A DNA stretch of 21,196 bases, from positions 1 through 21,196 of the forward strand of contig CAZFDK010000047.1 of NCBI GenBank assembly GCA_964518305.1, given 5' to 3'. This document shows positions 16,612-21,196 of this stretch, piece by piece. The stretch is from Caribbeanibacter sp964518305. GTDB lineage: Bacteria; Gemmatimonadota; Gemmatimonadetes; Palauibacterales; Palauibacteraceae. The number at the start of each line of letters is the position of its first letter. Position 1 is the stretch's first letter. The notes under the pieces were generated by a model. That model worked only from the letters and a program-made list of their open reading frames with translations, searched no databases and had not been told where the DNA came from. Made by a program: the position numbers and the translations under genes.

Positions 16612-16910
16612 CGTTCCGCTCCCCGTTCCTCGAGCACCTCTGCCGCAAGATTCCGGCTCATAGACGAGGGGAGCGTCGAGACCGTCACACGGAAAGCCTC
16701 GAAAAGACCAGGACGACGGATCGAGGATGGGGCTCCGGATGGCGGTCGGCTGACCGCAACGCAACAGGAGGGGACGGGACAGCGATCCCGGGAGGGCGCG
16801 GGAGAGTACCCGCGCGCCCGGTGTGTGGGCGGACTCCGGACCCGGAGCGCGCGGTCAGAGACGGAGACGGGGGAAGGCAGGCGGCTCTCCCCCGTGCAGC
16901 GACTGCAGCC
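16612..16910. other. Intergenic region between PilX-like copies B and A
   Basis: 299 bases with no supported gene. It shows no similarity to the region upstream of copy B. Downstream of copy B (minus strand) is a GC hairpin GGGGGA...TCCCCC between about 16868 and 16893 without a T tract, a weak terminator candidate. Confidence 0.4.
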
Positions 16911-17970
16911 TCAGCGGGACTCGTACATGGTGGAGGGCACGCGGCTCACGCGGTACTGCGCGGTGCTGGCCTTGTAGATGCTGCAGCTGTTGTACTGGAA
17001 GGTCTTGGTACCGTTGCCGATCTGGTTGTCGGACGGAGCGGCGCCCAGCAGCTCGTTCAGGCCGGTGACCATGCCGCCGTTGACGGTCTGGTTCCCGTTG
17101 GACGACTTGAGCCGCCCGCCCACCAGCACCAGGCCGTCCCAGGTGTACCCGCCGTTCATGGTGAGGTCGCCCTCGACGATCAGAATGCCCTGGCCGGTGC
17201 CGTCGGTCTCGCCGCCGTCCAGGGCGTAGTCGCCGCTGGACTTCACGACCTCGTAGCCGTCCGTCTCGGGGAAGCTGTCGGTGCCCGCGACCACGTGATC
17301 CGGCTCGAGGTCGCGGAGCGCGTTCCACTGGTCGGCGGACATGAAGTCCGACACCGCGTCGCTCTTGCACGTCGTCTGCGGGGTGGCGCCGGCGTAGTTC
17401 TCACACGATCCGCCCCCGGGACCGCCCCCGGAGACCTGGAAGGTGTCGGCAACCACGCTCTCGGCGTCGCCCGTCCCCACGCCGGCCTCGCTGCACAGGG
17501 CGTCGGCCCCCGTGTAGCTGTTGTAGCCGTTGTAGGTGGCCGAGTTGCCGTTCTGCTGCACGCTCGTGCCCGAGACGAAGGAGCCGCTCGGGTAGACCGG
17601 CATGAGGGGCGTGGCCAGGACGACCGAGGAGACGGTGCGGCGCACCGTGTCGCTGGTCGGCGTGACGTGCTCGCCCGTGGAGCGGACCCGGTACAGGCTC
17701 TCGTCGTTGGCCATCCCCAGCGTCAGCGTGTCCACCGTCACCCGGGCCCTGCCCGTCTCGTAGTCGTAGGTGACCGGGGAGACCAGGTCGTGGGCGTCGG
17801 TGGCCAGGTAGTGGTTCAGCCCCCGGTCCGCCAGCCTCAGCGCCTCGGCGCTCGCCCGGTAGTCCCGGGAGGCGCCGACCTCGGTGTTCGACAGCCCCCA
17901 CCCCGCCGCGGCCAGGATCGCCACCACCACGATGGCGATGAGCGAGACCGCCAGCGCGTAGCCCGTCTCG
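16910..17970. repeat. Long direct repeat, unit 2 (covers most of PilX-like copy B)
   Basis: Partner of 15492-16552. Mismatching positions here are 17840, 17878, 17921 and 17966, all within the last 131 bases, which encode the prepilin helix and the end of the leader. Confidence 0.93.
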
Positions 17971-18047
17971 TCACTGCCCCGGCGATGCCCGGCAGTGATG
18001 GCCGCCTCTCCGTTCCGCCCTGCTCGCTGCTCGTTCTTGTGTGCCAT
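16911..18047 (-). CDS. PilX-like minor pilin/type IV pilus assembly protein (copy B)
   Basis: 378 residues from ATG 18047, supported by GGAGG at 18055-18059, seven bases upstream; the in-frame start at 18122 lacks this. Leader MAHKNEQRAGRNGEAAITAG and a further 10 residues up to ETG, then YALAVSLIAIVVVAILAAAG, again without Glu5. Then SNTEVGASRDYR, LADRGLNHYLATDAHDLV, the cysteine-bearing CENYAGATPQTTC, SADQWNALRDLEPDHVV, the beta-rich DLTMNGGYTWDGLVLVGG and the terminal RVPSTMYESR. It sits 102 bases after the PilW-like gene and is the natural third member of a pilV-pilW-pilX minor-pilin operon. Family role: priming of pilus assembly and, for PilX-type proteins with large C-terminal domains, adhesion or contact at the tip; the latter is inference here. 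Confidence 0.83.
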   Translation of the reverse strand: MAHKNEQRAGRNGEAAITAGHRRGSDETGYALAVSLIAIVVVAILAAAGWGLSNTEVGASRDYRASAEALRLADRGLNHYLATDAHDLVSPVTYDYETGRARVTVDTLTLGMANDESLYRVRSTGEHVTPTSDTVRRTVSSVVLATPLMPVYPSGSFVSGTSVQQNGNSATYNGYNSYTGADALCSEAGVGTGDAESVVADTFQVSGGGPGGGSCENYAGATPQTTCKSDAVSDFMSADQWNALRDLEPDHVVAGTDSFPETDGYEVVKSSGDYALDGGETDGTGQGILIVEGDLTMNGGYTWDGLVLVGGRLKSSNGNQTVNGGMVTGLNELLGAAPSDNQIGNGTKTFQYNSCSIYKASTAQYRVSRVPSTMYESR

Positions 18048-18149
18048 GACTCTTCCTCCAGTCTCGGCAGGGGATTCGGACTCTCTCACCTGATCCCGGC
18101 GCCTGCCATGCAAAGTGGACAAAGTGGACCGCCCTCTCGGGGCCGGGGC

Positions 18150-18950
18150 CTAATTCCGAAAGGGGATGCGGAGACTGATCTTTCGGGAGCCGTCGTGCCG
18201 CGCGTTCGGATCATGTCCCAGCGCCGTAGCCCGGACCTCGACGTAGGTGATCTCGTCCAGGGTGCCGGTCGTGTTCCCGTCCCCGTCCAGGTAGCGGAAG
18301 TACTGCTGGTCCTGCTCGAACGGCCCCGTGAGGCGCCGCCCGTTCCGGACGAGCGCGATGTCGCCGTTTCGCGGCTCGAAGGCGTACGTGAGGGGTGTCG
18401 TCCCGGTGACGATCGTGCCGACTTCCAGGTTGGCCCCGACCTGCCGGTAGTGGTCCGCCGGCTTCCCCGCCGGGGCGCCGTGGCTCGCGCACTCCTGGCC
18501 GCCGTCCTGGCTCGGCCAGGAGGAGAGATCCTGCCAGCTCCCGTCGAAGCGGGGCTCCAGGTACCGGACGTCCGCCGGCGAGGACTCGGGAAGATTGTGG
18601 AAGTACAGGTAGGAGGTGCCGCCGCTCTGATGGCAGACCACGCCGTGGGCGACGTTGAAGGTCACCTCCAGACGGTCCGGCTGCGCCGTCTGCACGTCCC
18701 CCCGCCGGACCGTCCGCAGCTCCGTGGACATGCGGTCGGTCGCGGAGCGAAGCGACTTCTGCGCCATCACCGTCCGGCTGTTCTCCTCATAGAACATGTT
18801 CTGCTCCATGAGGACACCGACCAGCGCACTTCCGACGACGCCCGTGATCACGATGCCGATCAGCATCTCGACCAGGGTGAAGCCGGAGGCCCGGACCTCC
18901 CGGTGGGCGTCGGCGGCCTGGCGGTGACTGTCGCTCGTGGCGGTCGACAT
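18150..18950 (-). CDS. PilW-like minor prepilin
   Basis: 266 residues from ATG 18950, with GGGAG eight bases upstream. A GTG at 19031 overlapping the PilV-like stop (GTGATG) would add 27 residues and is the alternative. Leader of about 23 residues, then GFTLVEMLIGIVITGVVGSALVG: canonical prepilin cleavage with Phe1 and Glu5. Next MEQNMFYEENSRTVMAQKSLRSATDRMSTELR, the helix pattern of PilW/PulJ-type minor pilins, then a large beta-rich domain with VCHQSGGTSYLYF and EYTYVEVRATA-like strands near the end (ITYVEVRATALG). Ends SRKISLRIPFRN. PilW-class members are usually 200-350 residues, so the size fits. It stands between the PilV-like and PilX-like genes, the classic order. Expected inner-membrane location before incorporation at the pilus tip complex. 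Confidence 0.87.
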   Translation of the reverse strand: MSTATSDSHRQAADAHREVRASGFTLVEMLIGIVITGVVGSALVGVLMEQNMFYEENSRTVMAQKSLRSATDRMSTELRTVRRGDVQTAQPDRLEVTFNVAHGVVCHQSGGTSYLYFHNLPESSPADVRYLEPRFDGSWQDLSSWPSQDGGQECASHGAPAGKPADHYRQVGANLEVGTIVTGTTPLTYAFEPRNGDIALVRNGRRLTGPFEQDQQYFRYLDGDGNTTGTLDEITYVEVRATALGHDPNARHDGSRKISLRIPFRN

Positions 18951-19027
18951 CTGTGGGTCTCCCGGAGTCAGAAGATGAGTTCGGGCGCTGCGTCCGGCAT
19001 CCGCTGTTCGGTCCGGTCCTCGCGCCA

Positions 19028-19504
19028 TCACGGAATCGAGGGCGCGACCGTGTCCATCCGTGCCACCAGGGTCCGCATCGTGTCCGGCGGCAGCTCGCGC
19101 GTGCCCTGGACCACGGCCGTCACCCTCTTGAGGTCGGTCGCCGGCTGGGTGACCGTGTAGTTCACGCTGTAGGTGTAGGAGTTCATGTCCACCTGTCGGG
19201 GGCCGTGGCTCCCCAGGTCCAGGGCCGTGTCGGCGTAGCCCTTCAGCTGAAGCGTTTCCAGCACCTCCTGGCCGGCCGCCGTCTGACCGGCCACGCTACC
19301 GGCCATCCTGGTCTGCGTGGCCACCGCCCCGGCCATCCCGGCCACGGCGAGCAGGCCGATGGCGAGGATGACGACCGCGATCAACAGCTCGATCAGCGTC
19401 ACGCCGGCTTCGCCCGCGGGCGCACTCCACCCGCTCCCGGGCACCTTCCCTTCCGGCCCTTCCGCCCCTTCTGGTGTCCTCGCGCCTGCTGTCGATTCGG
19501 CCAT
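19028..19504 (-). CDS. PilV-like minor prepilin
   Basis: 158 residues, ATG 19504, with only a weak GGCGAG upstream. The leader is long (about 34 residues, Gly/Pro/Glu-rich) and ends AGEAG, then VTLIELLIAVVILAIGLLAVAGM: the class III signal peptide and Glu5 are intact, with the GLLAVAGM ending that marks PilV/GspI-type minor pilins. The rest, AGQEVLETLQLKGYADTALDL and then YTYSVNYTVTQPATDLKRVTAVV, forms a small beta sheet of the usual size. First gene of the minor-pilin cluster; the next gene follows either by direct overlap or after 78 bases. Expected partner of the PilW- and PilX-like proteins in the tip-initiating complex. Confidence 0.88.
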   Translation of the reverse strand: MAESTAGARTPEGAEGPEGKVPGSGWSAPAGEAGVTLIELLIAVVILAIGLLAVAGMAGAVATQTRMAGSVAGQTAAGQEVLETLQLKGYADTALDLGSHGPRQVDMNSYTYSVNYTVTQPATDLKRVTAVVQGTRELPPDTMRTLVARMDTVAPSIP

Positions 19505-19868
19505 GGGTTGCTCGCCGTTGACGTTGATTGCCCTCTCGACGGTTCGCGGGGGTCGAGTTCAGCCCCGGTTCGCGTCCAACGATGGTGGTGCAAGGTCCGT
19601 ACGGGGAGGGCGCCGTGAAGGAGCTGATTCCGAGGCTTTACAACCTGTTATGAGACAGGAGGTTAGGGATTACGCCTCTCTCGGCGCCGTGGGAAGGCGG
19701 GTGGCGCGAGGAGGCGCCGGATTGCAGGAGACGGCAATCATTGCAGAATGACGGGAGGATTTGCACCGGCGGGCGCCTCCCCCGCCGCCCTCTCAGCGTC
19801 GGATCAGCCGTGGGGGTGCGGGCAAGGTGGTTCGACTACCCGGGATCCGACCTCCCGCGACGGGTCCG
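19505..19868. other. Intergenic region upstream of the minor-pilin cluster
   Basis: 364 bases, no supported gene. It holds nested inverted repeats: GAGGC (19632-19636) with GCCTC (19674-19678), enclosing CCTGT (19644-19648) with ACAGG (19655-19659). ATTGCAG occurs twice (19721-19727 and 19740-19746). A GC hairpin GGCGGG-N7-CCCGCC (19768-19786) follows the OmpA-type gene. On the minus strand CTTGCAC (19588-19594) and GGACGC (19572-19577) recall words of the pilin leader. Confidence 0.45.
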
Positions 19869-21196
19869 TCACCCTCCGCGGCCCCGGACGACGAAGACCA
19901 CCCGTCCGCCGCCCTCCCCTTCCCCACCCTGCGGATCGGCCTCGCCCATCCCCGCCACCTCCAGCCGGGCGCGGGCCAGCTCCGGGTAGTTCCGGAGGAG
20001 GAAGTCACGGGCGGCCTCGGCCAGCCGCTGGCTCATCTGCTGGTTGTAGCTGGTGGGGCCGACCGTGTCCGTGTAGACGCGGATCTCCAGGCTCAGGTCC
20101 CGGTTCCGCAGCAGCTCCCGGCCCACCTGCTCCAGGTGCCCCGCCAGGTCCATGTTCACCTGCACGTCCCGGAAGCGGAAGGGGAGACCGGTGAGGGTGA
20201 GCTGGCCCTGCCGGAGTCCCTCCTGCACGTCGCTGCAGCCCGCCTCGTCGACCTCCGCCTCGCGCAGCGTCTCCGGGCACTGATCCTCTCCGTCCGGCAC
20301 GCCGTCCGCGTCGGCGTCCAGCGAGCACCCGCGCGCGCCCACCTCGCTGCCGGAGGGGGTCTCGGGGCAGCGGTCCAGGGAATCGGCCACGCCGTCCCCG
20401 TCCGCGTCGGCGATGCAGCCCCTCTCGTTCACCGGCTGGCCCGCCGGCGTGCCGGAGCAGCGGTCGAGGCTGTTCGGCACTCCGTCGCCGTCGCCGTCGC
20501 GAGCGCAGCCGCGCTCGTCCACCTCGGCACCCGGCGGCGTGTCGGGGCACGCGTCCCGGACATCGGCTCTGCCGTCGTCGTCCCCGTCCGGCAGGCAGCC
20601 GCTGGAGTCCACCTCCATCCCGCCGGGCGTGCCGGGACAGGCGTCCCGGCCGTCCTCGACGCCGTCGCCGTCGCTGTCGCGAGAGGAGCTGCCGAAGAAG
20701 TAGGTGACGCCCGCCTCCACGCTCCACGCCTGGCCCGCGGTGGCGCGATCCGGCAGGAAGCCGGAAAGCCGGAAGGAGGACGACGCCGCGTTCACCCGGA
20801 AGCCGAAGTGGTCGGTGGCCCAGATCTCCGTCCCCAGGACGACCTCCCCGAGGATCCCCGAGCCGTCGGCCTCCGAAACGCTCGCGGATCGGAGGAATTG
20901 CCAGCCCGCCCGGACGCCGGCGTACGGCTGCAGGACCCGCGACTCCTGGATCTGGTACCGGACCTCGCCGTAGTACCGCTGCTCCCTCAGGGCCTTGCTC
21001 CGCCGGTCCCCCGGGAGATCCAGGTCGACCGGCTCGGCGTAGGAGCCGCCCAGGGCCAGCGAGATCCCGGACGGCCACAGATGCCGGACGCCCGCCTGAA
21101 AGCCGGGGCCGGTCTCGTCGAACTGAAAGGCCCCGCCGAGGAGCGTCGTCGCCCGGAACGACCCCTCGGCCTGGAAGCCCTCCCGCTGGACGGTCT
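19869..21196 (-). CDS. OmpA-family outer-membrane protein with five thrombospondin type-3 repeats, 5' end cut by window edge
   Basis: The frame is open from the TGA at 19869-19871 to the right edge (about 442 codons); the GTG at 20795 is internal. The N-terminal part visible from 21196 alternates polar and hydrophobic residues with aromatic girdle residues (GFQAGVRHLWPSGISLALGG; RYYGEVRYQIQES; VLQPYAGVRAGWQF), as in an eight-strand-type outer-membrane barrel ending VEAGVTYFF. Next are five TSP3-type repeats of 30 residues with DxDGDGV and one Cys pair each, a calcium-binding spacer known from OprF/OmpA relatives. The C-terminal OmpA-like domain has LEIRVYTDTVGPTSYNQQMS followed by QRLAEAARDFL, keeping the Asp and Arg used for peptidoglycan binding. 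Likely role: outer-membrane to peptidoglycan linkage, perhaps a porin. Same strand as the pilin cluster but separated by 364 bases. Confidence 0.88.
   Translation of the reverse strand, partial: TVQREGFQAEGSFRATTLLGGAFQFDETGPGFQAGVRHLWPSGISLALGGSYAEPVDLDLPGDRRSKALREQRYYGEVRYQIQESRVLQPYAGVRAGWQFLRSASVSEADGSGILGEVVLGTEIWATDHFGFRVNAASSSFRLSGFLPDRATAGQAWSVEAGVTYFFGSSSRDSDGDGVEDGRDACPGTPGGMEVDSSGCLPDGDDDGRADVRDACPDTPPGAEVDERGCARDGDGDGVPNSLDRCSGTPAGQPVNERGCIADADGDGVADSLDRCPETPSGSEVGARGCSLDADADGVPDGEDQCPETLREAEVDEAGCSDVQEGLRQGQLTLTGLPFRFRDVQVNMDLAGHLEQVGRELLRNRDLSLEIRVYTDTVGPTSYNQQMSQRLAEAARDFLLRNYPELARARLEVAGMGEADPQGGEGEGGGRVVFVVRGRGG
20232..20678 (-). repeat. Five 90-bp units encoding thrombospondin type-3 repeats
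   Basis: Period 30 residues, the last unit 29. Unit pattern: D-x-D-x-D-G, a variable stretch, D-x-C, P/S-x-T-P, V-x-x-x-G-C. Aspartates are spaced as in calcium-binding TSP3 repeats, and all ten cysteines are present. Confidence 0.93.

Noticed and set aside
15492..17970. Long direct repeat considered as an insertion sequence or composite transposon
   Set aside because: The repeated DNA is the body of a PilX-like gene; there is no transposase, no terminal inverted repeat and no target-site duplication.
16821..19160. Plus-strand open frame of 779 codons across the minor-pilin cluster
   Set aside because: It is the antisense of three prepilin genes with clear class III signal peptides; its own translation has no recognisable domain.

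Overview
The window is about 70% GC and reads as part of a scaffolded draft or metagenome-assembled genome: two runs of exactly 100 N (11935-12034 and 13328-13427) are scaffold gaps. The organism is a diderm with LPS, since the window has LptF/LptG, a GT9 heptosyltransferase-type enzyme and an OmpA-type porin. High GC, acidic proteins, and a small lipoprotein that begins CGDGTGP after its lipobox fit Gemmatimonadota or a close relative. That assignment is inference only; no rRNA or other marker gene is present.

Layout. (1) 1-1021, minus: a GT9 glycosyltransferase running off the left edge. (2) 1304-3889, plus: lptF-lptG, the permease pair of the LPS export machine. (3) 4325-7283, plus: a GAF-PAS-GGDEF-EAL protein whose cyclase half looks intact and whose EAL half is degenerate, then a small unknown protein. 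(4) 7540-10050, plus: APS kinase and a SLC13/DASS-type anion transporter with RCK-type domains, probably sulfate uptake and activation. (5) 10237-11052, plus: a membrane protein with a GspE/MshE N-terminal-like C-terminus. (6) 11122-12072, minus: a membrane HD-GYP phosphodiesterase interrupted by a scaffold gap. (7) 12073-12548: an AT-richer divergent intergenic region with a 16-bp palindrome, candidate promoters and a leader resembling a GEMM-I (c-di-GMP) riboswitch. (8) 12549-13007, plus: a type IV pilin, followed by a gapped lipoprotein gene. (9) 13846-19504, minus: a minor-pilin cluster in transcription order PilV-like, PilW-like, and three PilX-like proteins, two of them nearly identical, ending in a good intrinsic terminator. 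(10) 19869-21196, minus: an OmpA-family protein with five thrombospondin type-3 repeats, cut by the right edge.

The unifying theme is cyclic-di-GMP and type IV pili. A likely c-di-GMP synthase, a likely c-di-GMP hydrolase, a possible c-di-GMP-sensing leader in front of the pilin, and a minor-pilin operon sit within 15 kb. The most interesting items are the candidate riboswitch, the recent or gene-converted duplication of the PilX-like protein, and the expansion of that family to three members with a shared beta-rich body and C-terminal motif.
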